A stretch of 64,000 bases of DNA from Pseudomonas sp. SST3 (GCF_003325755.1 NZ_QORI02000002.1:186001-250000); one strand, 5' to 3'; counted from the stretch's first letter, positions 19,364-29,700 are shown. Program-made: numbers and translations. The notes: generated by a model not told the origin, from the sequence alone.

Positions 19364-20338
19364 ATGAACACCGCAATCCGCCGTTTCGCCCTGCTCTCGT
19401 CCTGTCTGATGCTATCCAGCCAGCTGATGGCCGAGCCCAAACGTCCCGAATGCATTGCGCCGGCCAAGCCCGGCGGCGGCTTCGACCTGACCTGCAAACT
19501 GGCCCAGAGCGGCCTGAAAGACGAAGGTCTGCTCGAGGCGCCCATGCGTGTCACCTATATGCCCGGCGGTGTCGGTGCGGTGGCCTATAACGCCGTGATC
19601 GCCCAGCGCGCCGCCGATCCGGCAACTATCACTGCGTTCTCCAGCGGTTCGCTGCTGAATCTGGCGCAGGGCAAGTTCGGCCGCTACGACGAAACCGACG
19701 TGCGCTGGCTGGCCGGTATCGGCACCGACTATGGCGCCATCTCGGTCCGCGAGGACGCGCCTTACCAGGACCTCGACGACCTCATCGCCGCCGTGAAGAA
19801 AGACCCCAGCAGCGTCGTCTTCGGTGCCGGGGCCACCATTGGGGGGCAGGACTGGATGCAGACCGCGCTGATCGCCCGCGCCGCCGGCGTCGATCCGAAG
19901 AAGCTGCGCTACGTGGCCTTCGAAGGCGGCGGCGAGACCCTGACAGCCATGCTCGGCGGCCACGTGCAGGTCACCAGCAGCGGCCTGGGCGAAGTCGCGC
20001 CACAGCTCGATGCGGGCAAGATCCGTATCCTCGCCGTGCTTTCCGATGAACGCCTGCCGGGCAAGATGTCGGATATTCCGACCGCCAAGGAGCAGGGCTA
20101 CGACATCAGCTGGCCGGTGATTCGCGGCTTTTACATGGGCCCGGAAGTCAGCGACGAGGATTTCAACTGGTGGAAGACGCAGTTCGACACCCTGCTGGCC
20201 GACGAAGATTTCGCCCAGCTGCGTGAACAGCGCGACCTCTTCCCGCTGTCGATGACGGGCGACGAACTCAAGGCCTTCGTCAACAAGCAGGTCGCCGACT
20301 ACAAGGCGCTCGCCGCGGAGTTCGGCCTGGTCAAGTAA
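19364..20338 (+). CDS. tctC: TctC, periplasmic tricarboxylate-binding protein
   Basis: This is the binding protein of a tripartite tricarboxylate transporter, 324 aa. CCAGGAGAACACC precedes the ATG. A signal peptide ends at QLMAEPK. The mature start PECIAPAKPGGGFDLTCKLAQ is the TctC/Bug ligand-loop signature, and TYMPGGVGAVAYNAVIAQ and TITAFSSGSLLNLAQGKFG follow. It lies 31 bp after the porin and 63 bp before tctB, with a strong stem-loop in that gap. The expected substrate is citrate, cis-aconitate or a related tricarboxylate. Confidence 0.93.
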   Translation: MNTAIRRFALLSSCLMLSSQLMAEPKRPECIAPAKPGGGFDLTCKLAQSGLKDEGLLEAPMRVTYMPGGVGAVAYNAVIAQRAADPATITAFSSGSLLNLAQGKFGRYDETDVRWLAGIGTDYGAISVREDAPYQDLDDLIAAVKKDPSSVVFGAGATIGGQDWMQTALIARAAGVDPKKLRYVAFEGGGETLTAMLGGHVQVTSSGLGEVAPQLDAGKIRILAVLSDERLPGKMSDIPTAKEQGYDISWPVIRGFYMGPEVSDEDFNWWKTQFDTLLADEDFAQLREQRDLFPLSMTGDELKAFVNKQVADYKALAAEFGLVK

Positions 20339-20345
20339 CACCCAT

Positions 20346-20381
20346 GCGGTTAGCGGCTTCTGCAAGGCAGCCGCTAACCGC
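20346..20381. promoter_or_regulatory. Stem-loop between tctC and tctB
   Basis: GCGGTTAGCGGC (20346-20357) pairs perfectly with GCCGCTAACCGC (20370-20381), a 12-bp stem extended by one T-A pair. It is not followed by a T-run. Its position directly after the binding-protein gene suggests 3'-end protection or partial termination, giving more TctC than TctA/B. Confidence 0.75.
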
Positions 20382-20401
20382 TCCTCCCGAGGTATTCCAC
20401 C

Positions 20402-20845
20402 ATGTACGTTCGTGTCTTTGCCGCGGTGTGGCTACTCGCCTGCGCCGGTCTCGCGCTGCTCGCCTGGGGTTTCGAGGCGCCCTTCGCCTACGACCCGGTC
20501 GGTCCGCGCGCCTATCCGCTGTTGTTGCTGTTTCTGATGGGCTGCGGCGCGCTGTGGTTGCTGATCAAGCCCCATGGCGAGCCGACGCCGCCATTCGACT
20601 GGGCCATGGCCCGGCGCGCTGCGCTTTGTGTGCTGGTGCTGCTGGCCTACGCGCTGCTGTTCGAGAAGCTCGGTTTCGTCATCACCACGGCTCTGGCCGC
20701 ATTCGCCCTGGGCTTGCTGTTCAACGGCCGCCTGTGGTCCTCGCTGATCAGCGGTGTACTGATGGGCGTGCTGCTCTACGGCCTGTTCGATCTGTTGCTT
20801 GATGTGCCGCTGCCGCTCGGCGTGCTGCGCTTGCTGGAGAGCTGA
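20402..20845 (+). CDS. tctB: TctB, small membrane subunit of tripartite tricarboxylate transporter
   Basis: This is a 147-aa protein with four hydrophobic segments (VWLLACAGLALLAWGF, YPLLLLFLMGCGALWLLI, AALCVLVLLAYALLFEKLG, ISGVLMGVLLYGLFDLLL), the usual size and layout of TctB. The conserved motif DPVGPRAYPLLL is present near residue 31. Sequence conservation of the family is low, so the call rests on this motif, length and its place between tctC and tctA. It is two bases from tctA and surely co-translated. Confidence 0.9.
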   Translation: MYVRVFAAVWLLACAGLALLAWGFEAPFAYDPVGPRAYPLLLLFLMGCGALWLLIKPHGEPTPPFDWAMARRAALCVLVLLAYALLFEKLGFVITTALAAFALGLLFNGRLWSSLISGVLMGVLLYGLFDLLLDVPLPLGVLRLLES

Positions 20846-20847
20846 AA

Positions 20848-22362
20848 ATGGAAACCTTGATTTTTTTGATGCAGGGCTTCGATGTCGCCACGCGGCCGAC
20901 GAACCTGCTCGTGGCACTGTTCGGCGCCTTCGTCGGCACCATCGTTGGCCTGCTGCCTGGGCTGGGCCCAATCAACGGCGTGGCGCTGCTGCTGCCGCTG
21001 GCATTCGCCTTGGGTCTGCCGCCGGAAACCGCGCTGATCCTGCTGGCTGCGGTGTATCTGGGCTGTGAATACGGCGGGCGCATTTCGGCGATTCTGCTCA
21101 ACGTCCCGGGCGATGCCGCCGCGGTGATGACCACGCTCGACGGCTACCCGCTGGCGCGTCAGGGCAAGGCGGGTATCGCGCTGTCACTGTCGGCGGTCAG
21201 CTCGTTCATCGGCAGCATCATCGCCACCTGCGGCGTGGTGCTCTTCGCTCCGCTGCTGGCGAAGTGGGCGGTGGCCTTCGGTCCGGCCGAGTACTTCGTG
21301 CTGATGATTTTCGCCATCGCCTGCCTCGGCGGCATGGTTGGCGACAAGCCGGTGAAAACCCTGATGGCGGCCTTGATCGGCCTGGGCCTGGCGACCGTGG
21401 GCGTGGACTCCACTACGGGCGTTTACCGTTTCACCTTTGGCAGCGTCAGCCTGTCGGACGGCATCCAGTTCGTGATCGTGGTGATCGGTTTCTTCAGCGT
21501 CAGCGAGGTGCTGCTCATGCTGGAAAAAACCCATAGCGGGCAAAAGGCGGTCAAGGCCAGCGGACGCCTGCTGTTCAACTTCAAGGAGTTCTGCTTCACC
21601 TTCTGGACCATGGTCCGCAGCGCCCTGGCAGGCTTCGTCATCGGCACCCTGCCCGGCGCCGGCGCGACCATTGCCAGCGCCATGACTTACATGAGCGAAA
21701 AGCGCATGGCGGGCGACAGCGGCAAGTTCGGTGAGGGCGACCTGCGGGGCCTGGCGGCACCTGAAGCCGCCAACAACGCCTCCGCGTGCGGCTCATTGAT
21801 CCCGATGCTGACCCTCGGCGTTCCAGGTTCTGGCACCACGGCGGTGATGATCGGCGCGCTGACGCTGTACAACATCACCCCCGGCCCATTGCTGTTCGAA
21901 CAGCAGCCTGACGTGGTTTGGGGCCTGATCGCCTCGCTGTTCATCGGTAACGTTATCCTGCTGGTGATGAACATCCCGCTGGTCGGGCTGTTCTCCAAAA
22001 TGCTCAGCGTGCCCAACTGGGTGCTGGTCCCGGCCATTACGGCGATCAGCGTGGTGGGCGTCTACTCGGTCCACAGCACGACGTTTGACCTGGTGCTGAT
22101 GATCGGTCTGGGCGTGTTCGGCTACCTGTTGCGCAAGCTGGACTTTCCGTTGTCCGCGCTGATCCTTGGCTTTGTGCTTGGCGAGATGATGGAAGACAAT
22201 CTCCGCCGCGCGCTGTCGATCTCAGCCGGCGATCTGGGCATTCTCTGGGGCAGCCCGATCACGATCATCCTCTGGCTGATGGCCGTGCTGATGCTGGCGA
22301 TGCCGGGGCTGCGCTGGTGGCGTCAGCGCCGCCGCACCAAGCTGAACGCAGCGCACGCCTGA
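20848..22362 (+). CDS. tctA: TctA, large membrane subunit of tripartite tricarboxylate transporter
   Basis: This is a 504-aa polytopic transporter core. It shows the family motifs GLLPGLGPINGVALLLPLAF near residue 34, EYGGRISAILLNVPGDAAAV near 72, GTLPGAGATIASAMTYMSEKR near 266, PEAANNASACGSLIPMLTLG near 305 and VPGSGTTAVMIGALTLYNI near 327. It acts with TctB in the inner membrane and TctC in the periplasm to import tricarboxylates with a cation gradient. It is followed after one base by the AbrB-like gene, so that protein is produced with the transporter. Confidence 0.95.
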   Translation: METLIFLMQGFDVATRPTNLLVALFGAFVGTIVGLLPGLGPINGVALLLPLAFALGLPPETALILLAAVYLGCEYGGRISAILLNVPGDAAAVMTTLDGYPLARQGKAGIALSLSAVSSFIGSIIATCGVVLFAPLLAKWAVAFGPAEYFVLMIFAIACLGGMVGDKPVKTLMAALIGLGLATVGVDSTTGVYRFTFGSVSLSDGIQFVIVVIGFFSVSEVLLMLEKTHSGQKAVKASGRLLFNFKEFCFTFWTMVRSALAGFVIGTLPGAGATIASAMTYMSEKRMAGDSGKFGEGDLRGLAAPEAANNASACGSLIPMLTLGVPGSGTTAVMIGALTLYNITPGPLLFEQQPDVVWGLIASLFIGNVILLVMNIPLVGLFSKMLSVPNWVLVPAITAISVVGVYSVHSTTFDLVLMIGLGVFGYLLRKLDFPLSALILGFVLGEMMEDNLRRALSISAGDLGILWGSPITIILWLMAVLMLAMPGLRWWRQRRRTKLNAAHA

Positions 22363-22363
22363 T

Positions 22364-23386
22364 ATGCCGCGCCAGCTTCCGGGATGGTGGGCGACGCCGC
22401 TGGTCGGCGCCCTCGGTGGCTGGCTGGCCAGCCTGGCCAACTGGCCGCTGCCCTGGATGGTTGGCTCGTTGCTGGCGGTCATTGCCGTACGCTGCAGCGG
22501 CTGGCTGCTGACGGAACTGCCGCGCGGCCGACAGACCGGGCAATGGTTGATTGCCAGTGCCATCGGCCTGCATTTCACCCATGAGGTCATGCAGCAAGTA
22601 ATCGAGCATTTCGGCGTGATTCTCGCCGGTGCGCTGTGCACCCTGCTGCTGAGCCTGATCGGCATCTCCATCCTCCTGCGCAGCGGTACGGACCGCGCCA
22701 CGGCTTTCTTCGCCAGCATGCCCGGCGGGGCCAGCGAGATGGTTAACCTGGCCGGGCGCCACGCGGCGCAACCGGCGATGGTGGCGGCCGCTCACAGCTT
22801 GCGGTTGCTGCTGGTGGTGCTGGTCGTTCCCGCACTGTTTACCTGGAGCCTACCGCCCGTCGACGCGCCATTGCCCGCCCCGGTCAGCTGGCCATGGCTG
22901 GCGATTTTGCTGCCGGCAGGCGCCGTACTGGCGCTGCTATGGAAGAAGCTCGGCCAGCCAAACCCCTGGATGCTCGGCCCGCTGACCGTCTGCGCGGTGG
23001 CGAGCGCGACATTCGATCTGCACCTGGGACTGCCGGAAGGCGTCGGCCAACTCGGCCAATGGCTGATCGGTTGTTCGCTGGGCTGTCATTTCGATCGACC
23101 GTTCTTCCGCAGCGCGCCGGCGTTCCTGCTGCGCATCCTGCTGTTCACCGTGCTGGCGATGCTCGCCGCGGCAGGGCTGGCCGAGGCGCTGGGGTGGGTG
23201 GCGACCCTCAACCGGACCTCCCTGATGCTGGGCATGATGCCCGGGGGGATCACGGAACTGTGCCTGACGGCCGAGGCGCTGCAGCTGTCAGTGGCGTTGG
23301 TCACCGCGCTGCAGGTGTTGCGATTGTTCCTGGTGATGTTCCTCGCCGAGCCTCTGTTTCGGCTTTGGCAACGGATGGCGAACTAG
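22364..23386 (+). CDS. AbrB-duplication (COG3180) inner-membrane protein in the tct operon
   Basis: This is a 340-aa membrane protein with two homologous halves and about ten hydrophobic helices. Each half carries a related motif: LPWMVGSLLAVIAVRCSG with ASMPGGASEMVNLA in the first, and NPWMLGPLTVCAVAS with GMMPGGITELCLTAEALQL in the second. It belongs to the AbrB family (E. coli AbrB, often misannotated as ammonia monooxygenase). The biochemical role is unknown. Its ATG lies one base after the tctA stop with no promoter between, which ties it to tricarboxylate uptake in this organism. It may be an accessory transporter or regulator. Confidence 0.85.
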   Translation: MPRQLPGWWATPLVGALGGWLASLANWPLPWMVGSLLAVIAVRCSGWLLTELPRGRQTGQWLIASAIGLHFTHEVMQQVIEHFGVILAGALCTLLLSLIGISILLRSGTDRATAFFASMPGGASEMVNLAGRHAAQPAMVAAAHSLRLLLVVLVVPALFTWSLPPVDAPLPAPVSWPWLAILLPAGAVLALLWKKLGQPNPWMLGPLTVCAVASATFDLHLGLPEGVGQLGQWLIGCSLGCHFDRPFFRSAPAFLLRILLFTVLAMLAAAGLAEALGWVATLNRTSLMLGMMPGGITELCLTAEALQLSVALVTALQVLRLFLVMFLAEPLFRLWQRMAN

Positions 23387-23429
23387 CCTGCGACTATGCG
23401 CGGATTAATCATCCGGCATCGTTGCACGC

Positions 23430-24659
23430 TTAACCAAAAAACCAGTAGCAAACCAGAATCGCCGCCACGATTCCGGCGAAATCCGCCGCCAGCGCGCATC
23501 CCACCGCGTGCCGTGCTCGCTGGATGCCAACTGCACCGAAATACACCGCCAACACATAGAAGGTCGTCTCGGTACTGCCTTGCACGGTCGCCGCGACCAG
23601 TGCCGGGAAGCTGTCCACGCCTTGGCTTTGCATGGTCTCGATCAACATTGCGCGAGCGGCGCTGCCGGAGAATGGCTTGACCAGCGCGGTAGGCAACGCG
23701 TCGACGAAGCGGGTATCCCAGCCCAGCGCTTCGACCAACCAGCGAATGCCATCCAGCCCGAAATCCAACGCGCCGGAAGCACGCAGAACTCCGATCGCAC
23801 AGAGCATGGCGATCAGATAAGGGAGCAGACTCTTGGCGACATCGAAGCCTTCCTGGGCACCTTCGACGAAGCTTTCATAGACCGGCACCTTGCGCAGCGC
23901 CCCAACGATCAGGAACGCGATGATCAAGCCGAACAGGGTCAGGTTGCCAAGCAGCGACGACAGCGAAGCCAGGGCTGTGGCCGATAACCCGGCAAGCAGC
24001 GCCATGAATCCGCCGAGTAGCAGCGCACCGGGAATGAAATAGGCCAGCACCACCGGGTCCCATATGCGCAGCCGCTGCACCAGCGCTACAGCCAACAGCC
24101 CCGCCAGCGACGACGCGGTAGTCGCCAGCAGGATCGGCAGGAAAACCAAGGTCGGGTCTTCGGCACCCTGCTGTACGCGGTACATGAAGATCGATACCGG
24201 CAGCAGCGTCAGCGATGACGTGTTGAGCACGAGAAACAGAATTTGCGCATTGCTCGCCACCGTTTTGCTGGGATTAAGCTCCTGTAGCGCGCGCATGGCA
24301 CGCAGGCCGATGGGCGTAGCAGCGTTGTCCAGCCCCAGACCGTTGGCAGCGAAGTTGAGGGTGATCAGCCCCAGCGCCGGATGGCCCGCCGGAACCTCGG
24401 GCATCAGGCGGCGAAACAGCGGCCCCAACAGACGTGCCAGCAACTCGATCAGGCCCGCCTTTTCGGCAATGCGCAGGAAGCCAAGCCAAAGCGTCAAGGT
24501 GCCAAACAGCACGATCATGATCTCCACCGCCAGCTTGGCCATGGCGAACAGGCTTTCGACCAGCGCGGCAAAGACGGCCGGATCGCCACCCAGCAACCAA
24601 CGTCCAAGCGCGGCAATCGCGGCGATCAGAAAAAAGCCCAGCCAGAGGCCGTTGAGCAT
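23430..24659 (-). CDS. Nucleoside-recognition/spore-maturation (SpmA-SpmB fused) membrane protein
   Basis: This is a 409-aa integral membrane protein. The start at 24659 (MLNGLWLGFFLIAAIAAL) is favoured because GGAG sits six bases upstream; an earlier in-frame ATG at 24671 lacks this. The first half resembles SpmA (FAANGLGLDNAATPIGLRAM, QELNPSKTVASNAQILFLVL) and the second SpmB (FVEGAQEGFDVAKSLLPYL, ALPTALVKPFSGSAARAM, PALVAATVQGSTETTFYVLA), with the Gate-domain motifs in each. In Bacillus the two are separate and needed for spore core dehydration; in non-sporing Pseudomonas the fused form has no settled function. It is transcribed alone, with no obvious partner nearby. Confidence 0.85.
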   Translation of the reverse strand: MLNGLWLGFFLIAAIAALGRWLLGGDPAVFAALVESLFAMAKLAVEIMIVLFGTLTLWLGFLRIAEKAGLIELLARLLGPLFRRLMPEVPAGHPALGLITLNFAANGLGLDNAATPIGLRAMRALQELNPSKTVASNAQILFLVLNTSSLTLLPVSIFMYRVQQGAEDPTLVFLPILLATTASSLAGLLAVALVQRLRIWDPVVLAYFIPGALLLGGFMALLAGLSATALASLSSLLGNLTLFGLIIAFLIVGALRKVPVYESFVEGAQEGFDVAKSLLPYLIAMLCAIGVLRASGALDFGLDGIRWLVEALGWDTRFVDALPTALVKPFSGSAARAMLIETMQSQGVDSFPALVAATVQGSTETTFYVLAVYFGAVGIQRARHAVGCALAADFAGIVAAILVCYWFFG

Positions 24660-24779
24660 GTGATTCTCCAACGAGTGACTGCGCGCGATGATAGCGGTGC
24701 GGCTGGAGAACGGCCATGAACAGCAATAGCCGGTGCGTCGGAAAGACCAGCGACTCGTTGTTCAGACGATCAGTGAGCT

Positions 24780-24976
24780 GGGGAAGTAGTGGGGTCAAAT
24801 GCCGACCCGACGGCGTCGCAAGGGCCCTGGCGATTGCCCGGACGGAGGGAGAGATCGCAAGCCGAAGGTGGTATTGCCACCTTCGGTTGCCTTTCGCTGA
24901 ACCCGGCCCTTCAAAGGAGGCACTCCGTGTACCCCTAGGTCGCTCCGAACAGAGCGTCCCGACCCCTTGGTTCCCC
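24780..24976. mobile_element. MITE-like element with imperfect terminal inverted repeats and a central hairpin
   Basis: The left end GGGGAAGTAGTGGGGTC (24780-24796) and the right end GACCCCTTGGTTCCCC (24961-24976) are imperfect inverted repeats (GGGGAA and GGGGTC blocks conserved). Between them, CCGAAGGTGG-TATTG-CCACCTTCGG (24862-24886) is a perfect 10-bp hairpin extended by GCAA/TTGC with one bulge. The 197-bp unit shows no reliable gene and has a different texture from its flanks. I see no clear target duplication. It may be a non-autonomous transposable element or a structured RNA element. Confidence 0.5.
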
Positions 24977-25130
24977 CGTTACACGGGCTGGCGGGCGTTC
25001 GTTGTACGATTAACCCCGTCTTCTTTACATGCCTTCGCAATCAGGCAACGAAGGTATCAATTCTCGGCGTCCCGCCTGTCCTGCCTCCCTCGGTGTTGCA
25101 GCCGCCCTTGCGGGCGGCGTCATTGCATCA
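24977..25130. other. Non-coding stretch with a GC-rich hairpin downstream of the DUF1328 gene
   Basis: No gene is visible. GCCGCCC-TTGC-GGGCGGC (25101-25118) is a strong hairpin 13 bp beyond the DUF1328 stop; with no following T-run it is at best a weak terminator for the small minus-strand genes. Confidence 0.4.
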
Positions 25131-25301
25131 TCATGCACGCGGTCCGCGGCCTCGACCGAAGATCAGCGAAGCGACGAACAGCACCAGGAAAACCACAAAC
25201 AGGATCTTGGCGATGCCTGTTGCGGTGCCAGCGATACCACCGAAGCCCAAGACCGCAGCGATGATGGCGATGATCAGGAAGGTAATAGCCCAACTCAGCA
25301 T
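25131..25301 (-). CDS. DUF1328 (YtjA-like) small membrane protein
   Basis: This is a 56-aa protein read by hand: [20 protein letters not shown] at the N-terminus, then [20 protein letters not shown] and a basic tail RGRGPRA. Two transmembrane helices with a Gly-rich turn are diagnostic of the YtjA/DUF1328 family. GAGGAG lies eight bases before the ATG. Members are abundant in proteobacteria and are often induced by stress or stationary phase; the molecular function is unknown. It is the last of three small minus-strand genes (with 25356-25592 and 25794-26228), which look like a stress-related cluster. Confidence 0.88.
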   Translation of the reverse strand: MLSWAITFLIIAIIAAVLGFGGIAGTATGIAKILFVVFLVLFVASLIFGRGRGPRA

Positions 25302-25355
25302 GGTGTAACTCCTCTTCGGTTCAGGACATCTTCAGCGGGACCCGCGGGCCTGCGG

Positions 25356-25592
25356 CTAGAAAACCCAGCGCTGCTCCGACCGCACCTGCATGTAATCAAT
25401 CGTCTTCGGTGCAGGGCCGGTTTGCACAATCCCTACTGGTTGAGCGTCGTACATCCGGATTCGTTCCGCTGACTGGGGCTGCTCCTGGCTGAACGGTTGC
25501 GACATCGGCCGCTCGGCACCAACGATCAGCGTAACCACAGCAGCAGTAAGGAAACCTTTGCCTACCAGTGAGAAGCGTGCTTGACGATTCAT
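25356..25592 (-). CDS. Small hypothetical exported or membrane-anchored protein
   Basis: This is 78 aa. The ATG at 25592 is preceded by AAGGAG at six bases; a TTG two codons upstream is less likely. The N-terminus (MNRQARFSLVGKGFLTAAVV then TLIVGAE) looks like a signal peptide or anchor; the remainder is Gln/Pro-rich and hydrophilic (MSQPFSQEQPQSAERIRMYD). I do not recognise the family. It lies 54 bp upstream of the DUF1328 gene, and the strong ribosome site argues that it is translated. Confidence 0.6.
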   Translation of the reverse strand: MNRQARFSLVGKGFLTAAVVTLIVGAERPMSQPFSQEQPQSAERIRMYDAQPVGIVQTGPAPKTIDYMQVRSEQRWVF

Positions 25593-25793
25593 CCTCAACT
25601 CCTTCTAAGCATGCGGGGCATGTCTGTCTTTGCGGTTAATGTTGCAGACCTCATGCCAGGCTTTAGAAATACGATTTTTCTTTTAACTTCAATGGCTTAA
25701 CTCGTCTCATCAACAAGCTGTCAACTTAAATTGCACGATGCCCGCGTCGGGCTCCGTGCGATTTGCACGACGGGCTAATCCCTGTGTCCGGAT
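25593..25793. other. AT-rich intergenic stretch
   Basis: This 200-bp stretch includes an AT-rich block (25665-25695) that is the most likely promoter zone of the small-gene pair downstream. No confident -35/-10 or AlgU-type pair was found, and no gene. Confidence 0.3.
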
Positions 25794-26228
25794 TCAATTG
25801 GCTGCGCTGTGGTTGAGTGCGTGAATTCGCTCGTGGCAAGCCCGAAGTTTCGGAAGTTCGATGGCCAGCAAAGCGCGAACGTCGGGCTCGGCCGTCTTCA
25901 GCGCATCCTCGAACGCCGCCAGGATGCGTTCTTCCGTCTGGTCCAACTGGTCGATGTAGACGGCATCGGGATGCCCAAGCCGGGCCTTGGTATCGGCGTA
26001 CTTCTCGCGTAGCTTGCCCGCCGTGGTGCCACCTTGGGCCGGCTGCTCCTGGTTGGCCGCCACCTTCACCGATAGCGCCTGAATGATGTGGGTCTTAGCC
26101 TGCGCCATGTCGCGAAACAGATGCTGCAGTTCGACGTCTTTCACCACCTCGAGCGCGTGCTGGTAAAAATGCTGGCCGTCACGGGTAATTTCGATCAGCT
26201 CGTTGAGTTGGGTCATGTTCTGGTTCAT
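25794..26228 (-). CDS. DUF2383 (PA2169-type) four-helix-bundle stress protein
   Basis: This is 144 aa, starting at 26228 (MNQNMTQLNELIEITRDGQH), where AGGAGG lies four bases upstream; the frame runs five codons further but without a better site. The protein is almost all helical (FYQHALEVVKDVELQHLFRD, DQLDQTEERILAAFEDALKT) with regularly placed Glu and His residues, as in ferritin-like DUF2383 proteins. Family members in Pseudomonas accumulate under anaerobic or stationary stress; the exact role and metal content are not established. It is adjacent to the DUF1328 gene, in keeping with a stress cluster. Confidence 0.82.
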   Translation of the reverse strand: MNQNMTQLNELIEITRDGQHFYQHALEVVKDVELQHLFRDMAQAKTHIIQALSVKVAANQEQPAQGGTTAGKLREKYADTKARLGHPDAVYIDQLDQTEERILAAFEDALKTAEPDVRALLAIELPKLRACHERIHALNHSAAN

Positions 26229-26534
26229 GGGGCCTCCTGACACTGATGCGAGGCGCCGTCGGCTGCGACCGAGCGAGCGCGTTCAGCCTATAGCCGCAAG
26301 CCTCGTGCCAGCACAAAGACAACCGCGGTACCTTTATAATCAGGCACTTGCGACACCGTTCCGCTTTGGCATTGATTGCATGCTGCAGGAAAGGCCCGAT
26401 GGCACCGTGCAACTTGCAAGACTTTTCGTAGACTAAAGCAGGCGCCAATTCCTACTCGGCGCAATTCGAGCATTCCGATTTCTCTTATCGCTCGGATTTG
26501 CCAGACACATACAGCTTTGCCTGATGGAGCATTC
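26229..26534. promoter_or_regulatory. Divergent control region DUF2383 gene / algB
   Basis: This 306-bp stretch contains a consensus-like -10 hexamer TATAAT at 26335-26340 (plus strand), about 195 bp before algB, with no good -35. A sigma54-like string (TGGCATTGATTGCA, 26367-26380) has two bases too few between its GG and GC elements to be credible. No gene. Confidence 0.35.
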
Positions 26535-27877
<1,343 letters not shown>

Positions 27878-27881
<4 letters not shown>

Positions 27882-29665
27882 AACTCCAGATGAAGCTGAG
27901 AACCCGGCTGTTCCTGGGATTCTCGGCACTGATGACCGTGGCATTGCTGGGCTTGCTGCTGGCCCTCGTCAGCGTGGTGCAGATGGCCCAGAGCCAGGAA
28001 AAGCTCATCCGCGACAATTTCGGCGTCATCGAGGTCAACCAGCAGTTACGTCAGGCACTGGGCAATCACCTGCTCCAGCTGGTGCGTGAAGAGCGCAACA
28101 ATGCCGCGCTGGCGGAATCGCGTGGCGTATTCCAGACGGCGCTATCACACGGCCTGTCCCAGGCGTCGCGCCCGGCTGACCAGCAGGCTTACCAAGCCAT
28201 CGGCGATGCCTACGCCAACTTCATCAATGAGCTCGAAGCCCCTTCAGGCCTGAACTGGACGCTGCTGGAAGACAACGCGCTCAGCCAGGCCTTCAACCAT
28301 GTGCGCGAGCTGATGGTCGACATGCAGCAGAGCGCCTACGACCAGATCCGCGATACCGAAATCCGCAGCCGTGAAAGGGCGCAGCTGCTCGCCGGATTGC
28401 TCGGCCTGACCGGCGTTGCGGTGCTGCTGATCGGGTTTGTCACGGCACATAGCTTCGCCCGGCGCTTCGGCGATCCCATCGAGCAATTGTCCATCGTCGC
28501 CGACCAGATCGGCCGCGGTGATTTCAATATCAGCCTGCCTGCCTCCCCCATCGCCGAGCTGTCTTCGCTGATTCGTCGTTTCGGCTTGATGGCGCAGGCG
28601 CTGCATGAGTTCAAGCAGACCAACATCGAAGCGCTGGTCAATGGCCAGCAGCGTCTGCAGGCACTGCTGGACAGCATCGACGACGGCCTGCTGATCGTCG
28701 ACCGCCAGGGGCGGCTGGAGCATGCCAACCCGGTCGCGCAACGACAGCTGGCATGGGAGAGCGAACACCTCGGATCGACCCTGGGCCAGGCCCTCGGTTA
28801 TCCGGAACTGGACGAGGCCGCCCAGCAAGTCCTGGATGACAAACCATTGTCTGGGCCGCCGGAAGATCTGGTGATCGAGGCCGATGGCGAGCGCAGGCTC
28901 TTGTCGTGGCGCATGAGCCCGGTGAACCATCACGACGGGCGCATCAGTGGAGCGGTGATGGTGCTACACGATGTCACCGACCAGCGGACCTTCGAACGCG
29001 TGCGCAACGAGTTCGTCCTGCGTGCGTCGCATGAGCTGCGCACCCCGGTGACCGGCATGCAGATGGCGTTCAGCCTGCTGCGTGAGCGGACTCATTACCC
29101 GGACGGCAGCCGCGAGGCCGATCTGTTCAGCACGGTGTACGAGGAAATGCAGCGACTGGTTACGCTGATCAACGATCTGCTTAATTTCTCGCGCTACCAG
29201 AGCGGCCAGCAGAAGCTTGAACGAGTGCCTTGCGACCCGGCCGAACTTCTCCAGCAGGCACAACAGCGATTCGCGCCCGCCGCCGCGCAGAACGACATCG
29301 AGATCAAGCTGGAACTGCAGACACCACTGCCCAACCTGTTGCTGGACCGGCAGCAGATGGAGCGAGTGCTGGACAATCTGCTCAGCAATGCGCTGCGACA
29401 CACGCCGGATGGCGGCGAGATTCGGCTGCTGGCCAGGCATCATGGCGAGCGGGTCATCCTCAGCGTCGAAGACAACGGCGAGGGCATTCCTTACAGCCAG
29501 CAGGCGCGCATTTTCGAGCCGTTCGTGCAGATCGGCCGTCGCCGAGGCGGCGCCGGACTGGGCTTGGCCTTATGCAAGGAGATTGCGCAACTGCATGGTG
29601 GCCGGATCGGCGTGCATTCACGGATCGGGCACGGCACCATCTTCTACATCGCCCTGCCGATCTGA
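27878..29665 (+). CDS. kinB: KinB sensor histidine kinase
   Basis: This is a 595-aa inner-membrane kinase (the same length as P. aeruginosa KinB) that phosphorylates, and also dephosphorylates, AlgB. Transmembrane helices are LFLGFSALMTVALLGLLLAL near residue 10 and LAGLLGLTGVAVLLIGFVTA near 170, flanking a periplasmic helical sensor. A HAMP domain (SFARRFGDPIEQLSIVADQI), a PAS-like domain (LQALLDSIDDGLLIVDRQGR), HisKA (RASHELRTPVTGMQMAFSLL) and ATPase boxes (NLLSNALRHTPDGG, EDNGEGIPYSQQARIFEPF, GAGLGLALCKEIAQ) follow. It overlaps algB (ATGA), so the pair is an operon. Confidence 0.95.
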
Positions 29666-29700
29666 CCCAGGCAGGGCCGAACAAGAAGAAAGGAGCCGTC

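Noticed and set aside
24795..25040. 81-codon minus-strand open frame in the MITE-like element
   Set aside because: It is Arg/Pro/Gly-rich, spans the hairpin, and has no ribosome site. It is better explained by the structured repeat.
26367..26380. sigma54-like sequence upstream of algB
   Set aside because: TGGCATTGATTGCA has only 8 bases between GG and GC; sigma54 sites need 10.
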